From an uncultured Allomuricauda sp. (GTDB lineage Bacteria > Bacteroidota > Bacteroidia > Flavobacteriales > Flavobacteriaceae): DNA of 51,514 nt. The DNA lies in the NCBI RefSeq assembly GCF_937884665.1, contig NZ_CAKZYF010000207.1, positions 1-51,514 of the forward strand, read 5' to 3'. Of the stretch, positions 1-7,797 are shown in pieces. Position 1 is the first letter of the stretch; each line of letters begins with the position of its first letter. A program made the position numbers and the translations under genes. The notes beneath the pieces are model-generated. The model saw only the letters and a program-made list of their open reading frames with translations. It was not told the DNA's origin and did not search any database.

Positions 1-72
1 GTTGGAAAATAAGCATTTACCTTTTTGATTAAACACTAACTAGCTAAGTTTTAAACACCTTATTGACGGTAG

Positions 73-618
73 TTATTTTGGCATAAATCTACTCGGGTCT
101 TCTTTTTCCTTTCTAATTCGCTCCTTTTCAATTTCTAATCGTTTCTTTTCTTCATCACTTATTTCACTTCGGGTTTGTGTGCTTTTTTCATTTACTGTAG
201 AATTTAGTTTTCTATTAGGTGTCTTTTGAGGTTTCGATTCAGATGTTCGTTTTAAAAGAGAGATAGCGATAAATACCAGTAATATAATTGAAGAAATGAC
301 TCCAAATAATATTGAATTTTGAAACAAAATTATTGTTCCTAGTACGGAAAAAATTACTCCCCAATACTGCATAGGAATCCAAAAAAGAGTGTGGTTATTT
401 TTAATTTTTAGTTTTTGTCCTGTTTTTTCATCAATTACTATTCGTTCATTTTGTAAATTCCATTTTTTCCCAAAAAACCAACTAAAAATTCCAGTCACAA
501 AAGCAGTTATCACAAACCCATAGTCTGAATATTCGTCTGGTAATACTAAAAAACATAAAAATAGTGTTGCCACTAAAATTAGTATAGATAGAAAACCTCG
601 ACCTGACCATACAATCAT
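73..618 (-). CDS. Hypothetical membrane protein (181 aa)
   Basis: I do not recognise the family. The N-terminus has two close hydrophobic segments (about residues 9-27 and 34-49). A short polar stretch with IDEKTGQK follows, then two more hydrophobic segments (about 80-100 and 103-122). The last 60 residues are highly charged (EEKKRLEIEKERIRKEKE) and probably helical. This predicts a four-helix inner-membrane protein with a charged cytoplasmic tail. The gene is visibly more AT-rich than the core genes to its right. Its ATG overlaps the stop codon of a doubtful upstream ORF, and a ~100-bp dispersed repeat lies 87 bp upstream. No function can be assigned. Confidence 0.7.
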   Translation of the reverse strand: MIVWSGRGFLSILILVATLFLCFLVLPDEYSDYGFVITAFVTGIFSWFFGKKWNLQNERIVIDEKTGQKLKIKNNHTLFWIPMQYWGVIFSVLGTIILFQNSILFGVISSIILLVFIAISLLKRTSESKPQKTPNRKLNSTVNEKSTQTRSEISDEEKKRLEIEKERIRKEKEDPSRFMPK

Positions 619-887
619 TAATTTAATTTTAAAATAAGGCTTACTCCCGTTTTTAGTCTTTTTTCAGCTTGTTCCGACTTTTTATTTCCGAGTTTAAATA
701 CCACTAATGAAATGGGATATAATTCGTTTGAATCAATGATATCTTCCGATAACTGAAGTACTGGAATTTCAATCAAAAATGACCAAGGGAATTGACGGAT
801 GCTGGATTTAAATTGACAATGGGTGTTGTTTATGGTAGTAAATGCTTTTCCTACCAAACCACAACCGACCACTACACACAGGTACAT
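618..887 (-). CDS. Doubtful 89-aa ORF running through a dispersed repeat
   Basis: The frame is open from an ATG and its TAA overlaps the ATG of the next gene (TTAATG), which would allow translational coupling. However, residues of about 28-61 are simply the reverse reading of a ~100-bp repeat. The other two copies of that repeat have stop codons in the same frame. No domain, signal peptide or convincing membrane segment is visible. I think it more likely that this is a fortuitously open repeat copy or a gene remnant than a functional protein. Confidence 0.22.
   Translation of the reverse strand: MYLCVVVGCGLVGKAFTTINNTHCQFKSSIRQFPWSFLIEIPVLQLSEDIIDSNELYPISLVVFKLGNKKSEQAEKRLKTGVSLILKLN
706..806 (-). 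repeat. Dispersed ~100-bp repeat, copy A
   Basis: This stretch aligns without large gaps to 2604-2704 and 35519-35619, all in the same orientation. Shared blocks include gatatgattcg-like, AATTTCAATCAAAAATGA and AAGGGAATTGACGGAT with copy B, and GATATCTTCCG with copy C. It lies 87 bp upstream of the start of the 181-aa orphan gene. It contains no transposase and I see no terminal inverted repeats. It may be a non-autonomous element, a cassette boundary or an old gene remnant. Confidence 0.7.
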
Positions 888-1191
888 AGCTCAGAAATGG
901 GCATCTCAGGATGATGTTTAATGTAAATTCTAAGTGAAGGGTAAAAGGTGGTGGTTTTCCCTTTAATTGTTTTCAAACTTAAAAAAATCCATTCAGAAAA
1001 GATTGCACTTATCCGTTTCGGTTATAATGCGGTAGCGGATGGGCAGTTTTGCGCCAAAGGCCCGCGTCAGGGATAACCGCAAAGGAACTGGCGCGTTTGG
1101 ATGACGAGCAAAAATAACTATCAACAGATTTGCCGGACCTGTTTTGTTTTTTTCAAAGTAAGAAAAGTTGGTTTTTACTTGATAAAGATAG
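888..1191. other. Gene-poor stretch holding most of a composite repeat element
   Basis: I see no credible gene here. A minus-strand frame is open across it, but it only reads through repeat DNA (locally GC-rich at 1030-1100) in the middle of an AT-rich patch. The stretch contains the left boundary block TTGCACTTAT and the middle block GAACTGGCG of the element described at 1003-1223. Confidence 0.6.
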
Positions 1192-1223
1192 CTATGGTTT
1201 ATAGCCATTGTTGGGCACCGTAC
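1003..1223 (-). repeat. Composite 3'-end element, copy 1
   Basis: Three blocks occur in the same order and orientation here and at 34841-35010: TTGCACTTAT at 1003-1012, GAACTGGCG at 1085-1093, and cattgttgggcaccgtac at 1206-1223 (15 of 18 bases match the other copy). The right edge of the element is the 3' end of the minus-strand lipoprotein gene. The last codons of that gene (VPNNGYKP) are encoded by the right-hand block. The sequence between the blocks is diverged. The arrangement suggests a mobile or recombinogenic gene-end element. No integrase is present in the window. Confidence 0.5.
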
Positions 1224-1917
1224 TTTTTTGTTTGAAAATACCATAATCTGAAAACTCATCTGACTTAGTAGTTTTTTTAGGTTTCAGAAAGTAGGTGCGA
1301 TTAGAAATCAGAGTATTCGTTCCATCATTGGATAACTCGAGATTTTCAACTATTATCTCAGTCACTAAATTGTTCGCTATTCCAATTATAATGTTCCCTT
1401 TTTTTACTTTTAAAGTGTCGAGTCGTGAATGATGAACCGATTTGGAATTACATAAATCGTAAAACTCTAAACTGTCTCTCGTTTCCTTAAATTCGGAATA
1501 ATCGAACCAAATTGTTCCTTTTCCTTTTTCCCTTAGACCATTTCGTTGATATTTTAATATTGAAATATTTAATCCATGATCTGCTAGTTCATATGAATCG
1601 ATTGGTTTAAAGGAAATTCCATTTTCTTTATCAGGCCAATTTCGTTCTATTGCATTGATACAAAATTTACTCGGAATACCATTTAATTTGTTGATTGGTA
1701 ATTTATTTATTCCAGCGATTGTAAATTTTTGGGTAGTATCTAAAATTGCATAACCGAATAAGTGAGAATCTCGTCCTCCCCATGCATTATACTTATAAAT
1801 GGCTTTAGATGTTCCCGCTATCTTTTGTTCGAAAAGAGTGATATCCCACTCTCCCGGTTTACAACCGCAGAGAATTATGAAAAATCCGTAACAAACAATT
1901 TTAATTATATTTTTCAA
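1192..1917 (-). CDS. Hypothetical lipoprotein, TTG start (241 aa)
   Basis: An upstream TTG at 2025 also opens this frame, but I choose the TTG at 1917. From there the product begins with lysines, a hydrophobic stretch and a lipobox (IILCGC, Cys near residue 17), a clear lipoprotein signal. The extra upstream codons only translate intergenic repeat DNA, including a perfect 10-bp palindrome TTGTGCACAA. The mature protein is polar and soluble-looking, with no motif I recognise. It is probably anchored in the outer membrane or periplasm. The final codons derive from the composite 3'-end element. AT-rich base composition and orphan status suggest horizontal acquisition. Confidence 0.6.
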   Translation of the reverse strand: MKNIIKIVCYGFFIILCGCKPGEWDITLFEQKIAGTSKAIYKYNAWGGRDSHLFGYAILDTTQKFTIAGINKLPINKLNGIPSKFCINAIERNWPDKENGISFKPIDSYELADHGLNISILKYQRNGLREKGKGTIWFDYSEFKETRDSLEFYDLCNSKSVHHSRLDTLKVKKGNIIIGIANNLVTEIIVENLELSNDGTNTLISNRTYFLKPKKTTKSDEFSDYGIFKQKSTVPNNGYKP

Positions 1918-2021
1918 CTTTGAAATGATTTCGAGTATTGTGCACAACGGGCTTGTATATGAAAAGTAGCAGATTAGAAGTGCTATTACTTTGGTTTTCG
2001 GATTAAGATTAACAGAAGAGC

Positions 2022-2040
2022 ACAAGTTTTTAAAACTTGT
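2022..2040. repeat. Perfect 19-nt palindrome between two orphan genes
   Basis: The sequence acaagttttTaaaacttgt is a 9-bp perfect inverted repeat around one central base. It lies between the 3' end of the 150-aa membrane protein gene and the start of the lipoprotein gene. Two GTGCACAA/GCACACAA-like motifs flank it, at about 1939-1948 and 2070-2081. It could be a small hairpin terminator, a protein-binding site or part of a cassette junction. Confidence 0.5.
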
Positions 2041-2118
2041 ACTTTCTAGACTATTTTTTTTCTCTTGTATTGTGTGCCGTTATTTCTTTGGCTTTAAATA
2101 ATTCGCTTCCTTTCTTTG

Positions 2119-2571
2119 TCAAAAAAAACAGGCAATTGAGCCGATTATATTATAAAGTATAATTATTACCCAACCTGTTCCAAGGCGCCATTCAAAGCCA
2201 AGTTTTAAAATCTTCAGAATCCAGTTGGATGGAAAATAACCTGCTTTCATATCATAATAATGCCACAACATTCCTCCAAAAGGTGAGCTTAATAAAATTG
2301 TTATGATTATTATCAGAAAAGTCAAAAGAATTTGTTTTGTCACTTTCTGTTTTAGAAAAGTTTCAGCAAATAAAGTAGCAATCACTCCATAAAAAAAACA
2401 GGGAATAACGATAAACGAAATGGGATATTCCCAGTGATACAAAAACATTCTGTATAAAGCTCCAAATACATAATGTTCAGGCATTATTACCCATAAAATA
2501 TAGTATAGAATGGTCGCAAGGATAAAACTTGTTATCCAATAAAAAAGAAGTCTTTTAATTGCTTTATTCAA
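2119..2571 (-). CDS. Hypothetical four-helix membrane protein (150 aa)
   Basis: I do not recognise the family. Four hydrophobic helices are visible, at about residues 9-29, 50-69, 81-98 and 132-149. The loops contain aromatic patches such as YHWEYP and MLWHYYDMK. The apparent start is TTG (LNKAIKRLL), with no ATG nearby and no Shine-Dalgarno. The last helix ends with the protein (GSIACFF). Copy B of the dispersed repeat begins 32 bp upstream. It resembles other small orphan membrane proteins of accessory regions, and nothing supports a function. Confidence 0.6.
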   Translation of the reverse strand: MNKAIKRLLFYWITSFILATILYYILWVIMPEHYVFGALYRMFLYHWEYPISFIVIPCFFYGVIATLFAETFLKQKVTKQILLTFLIIIITILLSSPFGGMLWHYYDMKAGYFPSNWILKILKLGFEWRLGTGWVIIILYNIIGSIACFF

Positions 2572-2603
2572 TTTGTTTTAGTCTTTCTGTTTTTATGGAA
2601 CAC

Positions 2604-2704
2604 AGCGAAATAAGATATGATTCGTTTTAATTAATGTTATTGACCAATAACTAAAATACCGGAATTTCAATCAAAAATGATCAAGGGAATTGACGGATAC
2701 AGGA
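2604..2704 (-). repeat. Dispersed ~100-bp repeat, copy B
   Basis: Its left half (CGAAATAAGATATGATTCG, then TTTTAAT) matches copy C almost exactly. Its right half (GGAATTTCAATCAAAAATGA, then CAAGGGAATTGACGGAT) matches copy A almost exactly. Copy B thus bridges the other two and shows that all three are one family. The reverse frame that is open in copy A is closed here by several stops. It lies directly upstream of the 150-aa membrane protein gene. Confidence 0.7.
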
Positions 2705-2794
2705 TATGGGTTGACCATGGACAGAATACTGATAAAGTGACCTTGTTCGTTTTGTATCGGGACGACCTTCCTTCAACTTCCTTGCTCCCATACA

Positions 2795-2881
2795 AGATTT
2801 CTCGCTTCCACCTTGTTTCAGCTCGAAATGACAAGCGTTTTCCTTTTGTCATTTCGAAAGGGTGAAACGACTGAGAAATCT
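2795..2881. repeat. Inverted repeat of the 'GTCATTTCG...GAGAAATCT' type
   Basis: The left arm (2795-2833) is the imperfect reverse complement of the right arm (2847-2881). Both read TGTCATTTCG at the loop end and GAGAAATCT at the outer end, around a loop of about 13 nt. Elements of this general appearance are, from memory, common intergenic palindromes in Flavobacteriia. It lies in a 432-bp gap with no gene between the accessory patch and the gld terminator. ORFs on both strands across it are artefacts of its symmetry. Confidence 0.65.
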
Positions 2882-2942
2882 AAAACCAACAAAGAACTTT
2901 TCCTTTCCAATACGTTTTAATTGGAAATAACAAAATAGGGTA

Positions 2943-2972
2943 ATAAAAAACGCCGCACTTTCGTGCGGCGTT
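2943..2972 (-). terminator. Rho-independent terminator of the gldKLMN operon
   Basis: A perfect 10-bp stem (AACGCCGCAC / GTGCGGCGTT) with a 4-nt loop is followed on the minus strand by a T-rich tail (TTTTTTATTA). It lies 31 bp after the gldN stop codon. Confidence 0.9.
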
Positions 2973-3003
2973 ATATGAATTGAATTGGAAATTATTTATC
3001 GGC

Positions 3004-3906
3004 TTAGTATGCCCACATATCTTGCTCGCGGTCGCGAATCACTTCTTTGATTCTATTAGCTTCCAAAAGTTGGAAAAGCGCATTATCAAAGACGTAATCG
3101 TCTATTTCACGGTCACCGTGCACATTTTCTTCTTTGTAGATTACTCCATTGAAGCGTCTTGCGTTCAAGAGCATATCAAAAGAAATGGGTCTAGCGGAAT
3201 TCCTTTGATTGTACACTTTGGCATCGTGCAAAATCTGTCTGGCTGCAGGATACCACACCCAGAACAATTCCACTTTATTTTCCCCAGGATCAACAGATTC
3301 ATCGTCAATAAAGTTAACGTCAGGAGCAACTGGGGCAATCCCCAACAATCGGTATTTCAATTCACCTTGACGTTTGTCGAAATACCAGATTCCCTTGATT
3401 CGGTACTCTTCAATATCGGCTGCTGTCAAATCCCTTTGGTTGATAAACTCCGCGGAAATTTGTTCACCGGCGTTCAATTGCTCATACCCCAAGTCGGTCG
3501 TATCCACTTTTTGCAAGGTTGCTGACAAATCATCCAATCTACGTTTTTCGGTAAAATAGGAGTCTGCATACACCTCGGTCAAGTTTCCATTTCTGATGTT
3601 TTTCATCAAGACGTGGTACAACGACCTTCTATCTGGACCAATACCTATGGTATCGGTTGGGTAGTACAAGGGAAAGTTTACACGCTCGTCCAGGTCAACG
3701 ATTTCCCATACGGTCTTTGACCAGAGGATATCGCGATCATCCACATAACCATAAGCTAAGGGAGCATCTGCGTCCTGCGCGATTTGTGCTTCGGTCTTTT
3801 TCCCAATATCTTCTGGCAACTTGGCATTCAAAATATTTGCCTGTGCCATTATGGAGACGGGCAGTAGACCTAAAACTCCAATTACGAATACATTTTTCCA
3901 ATTCAT
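3004..3906 (-). CDS. gldN: Gliding motility / type IX secretion protein GldN
   Basis: GldN is a periplasmic partner of the outer-membrane lipoprotein GldK in the type IX secretion system, which exports adhesins and enzymes and supports gliding. A signal peptide (about residues 1-21, ending SIMA) precedes the mature chain. The family-typical stretch DILWSKTVWEIVDLDER lies near residue 60, followed by MKNIRNGNLTEVYADSYF. The C-terminal half contains YRIKGIWYFDKRQGELKYR and a Trp-rich segment (ELFWVWYPAARQIL). The length of 300 aa fits flavobacterial GldN. It is the last gene of gldK-L-M-N and is followed by a strong terminator. Identification rests on both sequence and gene order. Confidence 0.95.
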   Translation of the reverse strand: MNWKNVFVIGVLGLLPVSIMAQANILNAKLPEDIGKKTEAQIAQDADAPLAYGYVDDRDILWSKTVWEIVDLDERVNFPLYYPTDTIGIGPDRRSLYHVLMKNIRNGNLTEVYADSYFTEKRRLDDLSATLQKVDTTDLGYEQLNAGEQISAEFINQRDLTAADIEEYRIKGIWYFDKRQGELKYRLLGIAPVAPDVNFIDDESVDPGENKVELFWVWYPAARQILHDAKVYNQRNSARPISFDMLLNARRFNGVIYKEENVHGDREIDDYVFDNALFQLLEANRIKEVIRDREQDMWAY

Positions 3907-3926
3907 GATTTTCTGTATGCTTTATT

Positions 3927-5498
3927 TTAGTTTGTAAGCTCCACTACCACAGGAGAAACTTTCTTCAACTTGTAGCTCCTATTATTGGTAATGTAAGCGT
4001 TGATATCAAAAATCTGAACAGCTTCACCTCGTCTAGCTCGCTTCAAGGCAGATTTGGCCTGTGCGTTCAATTTGTTTCCGTTTACGACAATGGTAGGTTG
4101 ACCTGGTACTTTGAACTTGAATCCACCAACGGCGAGGTTCAAATCGAAGTCAAAGTCTTCCAACATAGCGCTCACAGTAGAAATTTCAAGGTTTCGCCTT
4201 GGCATTTTCACACTACCCGCTTCACCACGGACGGTTCCACTAGGTCTTGGAATATCCTTGATACGGAATTCTGACTTGGTAGAGATTGGCTTACCATCAG
4301 GCAAGGTACCTGAAGCAGTAATCGTGACTGTTCTACCAGTACCTGGATTCATAACGTAGTTGCTACCACTTCGCTTGGATAGACCAGGAGCAGAAGCTCT
4401 AACTTTATTGTTGGGAATACCGGGAATGGAGATTGTCATAGGGTTGGCAACGCCTCGATACACTACATTCATTTTATCCGCAGAAATTACGGCCGCATTA
4501 GGTTTCGTTATTGTTGCAAAAGTACTGTTTACATCCACCGGAACTTCTTCTCCATCTTGTTGGAAAAATAAGGTTCCTTTAATTGTATGGTCTCCAGCTG
4601 CACCTGCACTAATCAGCAGTTTAACTCCTCCTTCTTCTAGAATATAATCCTTGTCTTCTGCTAATTTTCTTCCGTCCAAGGTCAATTCAGCTCTTTCAGG
4701 TTTAGCAGTATTATCTGTTTTGCTGACAATGATTTTACCATCATACTTCTCTCCTGTGTAAAATGCTGTTTTAGAGGCGTCCAAAGACGTGGCGAAGTTC
4801 TTTAAAGAAACCGCCTCGGTCAAATTACCCTCCAACAGTCCTTTTAAAACTTCTTGCTCCGTAGACATTACATCTGCCTGAAGTTGTGTAACTTTTGTCA
4901 AAGAAGCCACCAATGGGTACCCCTCAAAATGGTAATTTATCCAGTCCACTTTTACCTTATCTCTAAGTCTAGTGACTTTACCATCTTTATCACCAGTCTC
5001 AAATCGGGTCTGTACGGCCCCTTTTATTTCAGACATATTCTCGGGAAGAACCGTAGAGATTTTATCTCTATAATTTGTCAATCTAGACAAAAACTCTTCA
5101 CCTTCTGGTTTCAATTTATCCCCTTGAAAGAATAAGTTGTCCAAATAATCCGATTTATCCATAACCACATAGTTATTGGGATCTTCCTGATCGGCCAACA
5201 TACCTTTTTTCAATTCTTCAAGGTATTCATAATACTCTAGGGATAATTTTTGTACTTCTTTGGCTTTTTCAAACAAAGGTCCATACTTGATTGCATCTTC
5301 CGACGCTTTGGTCTCCAGACCTCCAAAGTATGCCAAATTGTTTGCTTCGGCCTTTTCGTTGGAAGTCTCCAACTTAGCATTCATCAAACCGAATGCCGCC
5401 AGTACTTCCTTGCTCATATTCAATGCCAACATCGCGATGAAGATCAAATACATAAGGTTGATCATCTTCTGACGTGGTGTTGCTTTTCCTGATGCCAT
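3927..5498 (-). CDS. gldM: Gliding motility / type IX secretion protein GldM
   Basis: GldM is an inner-membrane-anchored periplasmic protein. With GldL it forms the proton-driven motor of the type IX secretion system and reaches up to the GldK-GldN ring. The sequence starts MASGKATPRQKMINLMYL, followed by one transmembrane helix (about residues 13-33, LIFIAMLALNMSKEVLAAF). A helical region and several beta-sandwich domains follow, with tandem Ig-like segments such as GVANPMTISIPGIPNN. The 523-aa length is normal. It sits 20 bp upstream of gldN and 67 bp downstream of gldL. Confidence 0.96.
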   Translation of the reverse strand: MASGKATPRQKMINLMYLIFIAMLALNMSKEVLAAFGLMNAKLETSNEKAEANNLAYFGGLETKASEDAIKYGPLFEKAKEVQKLSLEYYEYLEELKKGMLADQEDPNNYVVMDKSDYLDNLFFQGDKLKPEGEEFLSRLTNYRDKISTVLPENMSEIKGAVQTRFETGDKDGKVTRLRDKVKVDWINYHFEGYPLVASLTKVTQLQADVMSTEQEVLKGLLEGNLTEAVSLKNFATSLDASKTAFYTGEKYDGKIIVSKTDNTAKPERAELTLDGRKLAEDKDYILEEGGVKLLISAGAAGDHTIKGTLFFQQDGEEVPVDVNSTFATITKPNAAVISADKMNVVYRGVANPMTISIPGIPNNKVRASAPGLSKRSGSNYVMNPGTGRTVTITASGTLPDGKPISTKSEFRIKDIPRPSGTVRGEAGSVKMPRRNLEISTVSAMLEDFDFDLNLAVGGFKFKVPGQPTIVVNGNKLNAQAKSALKRARRGEAVQIFDINAYITNNRSYKLKKVSPVVVELTN

Positions 5499-5565
5499 GT
5501 TATTTATCTAATTAGAATTAATAATTAATTTGATTTGGGTCTTGGTATATCAATCAATATCCCAA

Positions 5566-6219
5566 TTAGTTTCTGCTACCCATGGCAGATAGCATATTTC
5601 CGTATACGCCGTTCAAGGAAGAAAGATTGGTGGCCAAAGACTCCATTTGTTCTTTCAACGCACCTGCATTTTGAACTACTTCCTCATTGATCGAAGCTTG
5701 ACGGCTTGCACTCTCCAATTGAACTTTGTACAGACTGTTCAAAGATTCCATTTGAGCAGCAGCATGGGACAATTCTTCAGAGTACTTTTTCGTGTGTTGG
5801 ATAGCATCTGTTGTAGGGGCTATATTTTTGGCAGCACCCTCAAAACTCTTGATGCTTTCACCCAAACTGGAGAAAAGCTCAGAATCGATATTCGCCTCTT
5901 TCAATAAATCGTCCAATTTTCTGGAAAGAAGACCTTCAGCCTCTTTGGCCTGCTTAGCGTCATTCTTGTTGCCTTTGGATTGTCCATTGGCCAATTCTGG
6001 ATAAACCAATGACCAATCGTATTCATCGTCCACTGGTTCAAATGCACTGATGGCAAAAATCAATGCCTCAGTAATAAGACCTACCGCAAGAAGTAAACCA
6101 CCAGTAAGGGGTCCGAACTCCCAGTGAAGGATTTTAAATAGTGCACCAATAATTACCACTGATGCTCCAAGCCCGTAGGCCATGTTAAACAGTTTTTTTG
6201 TTGATTTTGACTGTGCCAT
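5566..6219 (-). CDS. gldL: Gliding motility / type IX secretion motor protein GldL
   Basis: GldL supplies the two-helix membrane part of the proton-powered GldLM motor. Two transmembrane helices are visible (about residues 10-30 and 38-58). Lys29, His32 and Glu51 within or beside them match, with a +2 offset, residues I recall as important in Flavobacterium johnsoniae GldL. The cytoplasmic C-terminal half is helical and rich in Glu/Gln/Ser, suggesting coiled coil (about 95-205). The length of 217 aa is typical. It lies between gldK and gldM. Confidence 0.95.
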   Translation of the reverse strand: MAQSKSTKKLFNMAYGLGASVVIIGALFKILHWEFGPLTGGLLLAVGLITEALIFAISAFEPVDDEYDWSLVYPELANGQSKGNKNDAKQAKEAEGLLSRKLDDLLKEANIDSELFSSLGESIKSFEGAAKNIAPTTDAIQHTKKYSEELSHAAAQMESLNSLYKVQLESASRQASINEEVVQNAGALKEQMESLATNLSSLNGVYGNMLSAMGSRN

Positions 6220-6294
6220 AATTCTAGTTTTAATTAAGTTATATAATAAGTATTTGGTTACTGGTTAAAATACTATACTTTAAATTTTGTCCAT

Positions 6295-7677
6295 TTAGTT
6301 GGGAAGTCCTCTTCTTCCGTTGGTGGAGTCTTCTTCACCCATATAATCTTGTACAGTCCTGAAGCCGATATAACTTCTGGCCGAATCTTGATATTCATAA
6401 TCCCTTGTGCTCACCTGAAGGAAGTATGCTACATCCTTCCAAGAACCGCCACGAATCACTTTTCTTTGATTGTTTCCTGAACCGATATTCGGGTTCATCG
6501 TAGAAAGATATTCATACGCCCCTTGGTCAAAGCTGGAACTGGTCCATTCAGAAACATTACCTGCCATATTGTACAAATTGTACTCGTTAGGTTCATAGGA
6601 CTTTGCTTCAACCGTGTAAAGGGCTGCGTCAGCGGCATAATCTCCGCGCTGTGGTTTAAAATTCGCCATGAAACAACCCGTATCACTGATAACATAAGGC
6701 CCACCCCAAGGATAGGTTCCTCCTTCAATACCACCACGGGCAGCATATTCCCATTCGGCTTCAGTAGGCAATCTAAATTGGTTCACGAATTGTCTACCTC
6801 TACTTTTCTGGTCATCATTCTTAAATTTGGTTCTCCAGTTACAGAACGCTTTGGCCTGCATCCAGTTCACCCCTACTACAGGATAATCGCTGTAGGCATC
6901 ATGCCAAAAGTAATCGTTGTGCATGGGTTCATTGTAGGAATATTCAAAATCCCGGATCCAAACCGTGGTATCTGGATATATTTCCAGTTCTTCTTGTCTG
7001 ATAAAATCTTTTCGTCTTCCACTTTTGGCTCTGGCGGCTGCTTCAATATCCATCCAGTTGTAACTGTATTTCAATTTGGTAACGTCAACCGTCCTTTGCC
7101 CATTGTAGCTCTCCTCTTCGGGAATGTAAAGTGAGTCCATGACCTCAGCGTAGTATTCGTCGGGGTAATCTGAAGTATCCCAAACCAAATCCACGTCTTT
7201 GTTCAAAGCACGGCCTTCATAACCCGTTTCACCAAGTCCCGCATAGTTGTCCAACATGTAGCGCTCATAGACTGAAATTTTTGTGGTATCGGTATCCTTA
7301 AAGGCATAATCCCCAATTCCTTCATCTTCTGATCCTAAGCCCAGTTCATCTGCCAAAATGGCCAATTTAGTTCTTGTTATGGAATCTTTTACCCATTCTA
7401 CAAACTGACGGTATTCACTGTTGGTAATTTCAGTATCGTCCATGTAAAACGAACGCACAGTAACGGTACGTGTGGGAGCATTGAGCACCTTGGCCTGGTC
7501 TTCCTCGGCCTTACCCATTACAAATGAACCTCGGGGAATCAATTCCATTCCGTAGGGTTTTTCAGGATACCATTTTTTTCCCTTTACCCCGACTAGTTCA
7601 CCTTTTGACCTTGATTTAGAACCGCAACTGGTCAGTAAAAAAACAAGTGCTAGAGATGAAAAGAATAGCTTTCTCAT
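6295..7677 (-). CDS. gldK: Gliding motility / type IX secretion lipoprotein GldK
   Basis: GldK is an outer-membrane lipoprotein that forms the periplasmic ring with GldN. A lipoprotein signal ends in LLTSC (Cys18). The rest is an FGE-sulfatase/SUMF1-like fold: MELIPRGSFVMG near residue 45, MDDTEITNSEYRQF near 80, then RLPTEAEWEYAARGG, YNMAGNVSEW and RKVIRGGSWKD toward the C-terminus. A family-typical long insert rich in Asp/Tyr lies between the N-terminal and C-terminal parts. It is the first gene of the four-gene operon, preceded by a 120-bp promoter-bearing gap. Confidence 0.95.
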   Translation of the reverse strand: MRKLFFSSLALVFLLTSCGSKSRSKGELVGVKGKKWYPEKPYGMELIPRGSFVMGKAEEDQAKVLNAPTRTVTVRSFYMDDTEITNSEYRQFVEWVKDSITRTKLAILADELGLGSEDEGIGDYAFKDTDTTKISVYERYMLDNYAGLGETGYEGRALNKDVDLVWDTSDYPDEYYAEVMDSLYIPEEESYNGQRTVDVTKLKYSYNWMDIEAAARAKSGRRKDFIRQEELEIYPDTTVWIRDFEYSYNEPMHNDYFWHDAYSDYPVVGVNWMQAKAFCNWRTKFKNDDQKSRGRQFVNQFRLPTEAEWEYAARGGIEGGTYPWGGPYVISDTGCFMANFKPQRGDYAADAALYTVEAKSYEPNEYNLYNMAGNVSEWTSSSFDQGAYEYLSTMNPNIGSGNNQRKVIRGGSWKDVAYFLQVSTRDYEYQDSARSYIGFRTVQDYMGEEDSTNGRRGLPN

Positions 7678-7723
7678 ACTTTAGGTTAAATTATTCGATT
7701 TAGATTTTTTAAACTGTGCAACA

Positions 7724-7757
7724 CAATTTTATATTTCCAAAACTGTTTTTCACCCAA
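7724..7757 (-). promoter_or_regulatory. Possible promoter of gldKLMN
   Basis: On the minus strand a TTG (7757-7755) is followed after 21 nt by TATAAAATTG (7733-7724). This resembles the Bacteroidota -33 TTG / -7 TAnnTTTG pattern with one or two mismatches. It would give a leader of about 40 nt before gldK. Confidence 0.35.
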
Positions 7758-7797
7758 ATTATTGTGCAAAAACAATTTATACTCAAAAATAATTTGT

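Noticed and set aside
993..1259. An 88-codon minus-strand frame (starting MSFQIMVFSNKK)
   Set aside because: It reads through the composite repeat, including its locally GC-rich part, and overlaps the better-supported lipoprotein gene on the same strand. No domain or signal is visible.
2667..2865. Overlapping ~61-codon frames on both strands
   Set aside because: They lie across repeat copy B and the palindrome at 2795-2881. Being open on both strands follows from the symmetry of the repeat.
6523..7134. A 203-codon plus-strand frame inside gldK
   Set aside because: It is antisense to a well-supported gene with strong motifs. It has no signal or domain and follows from the codon bias of gldK.
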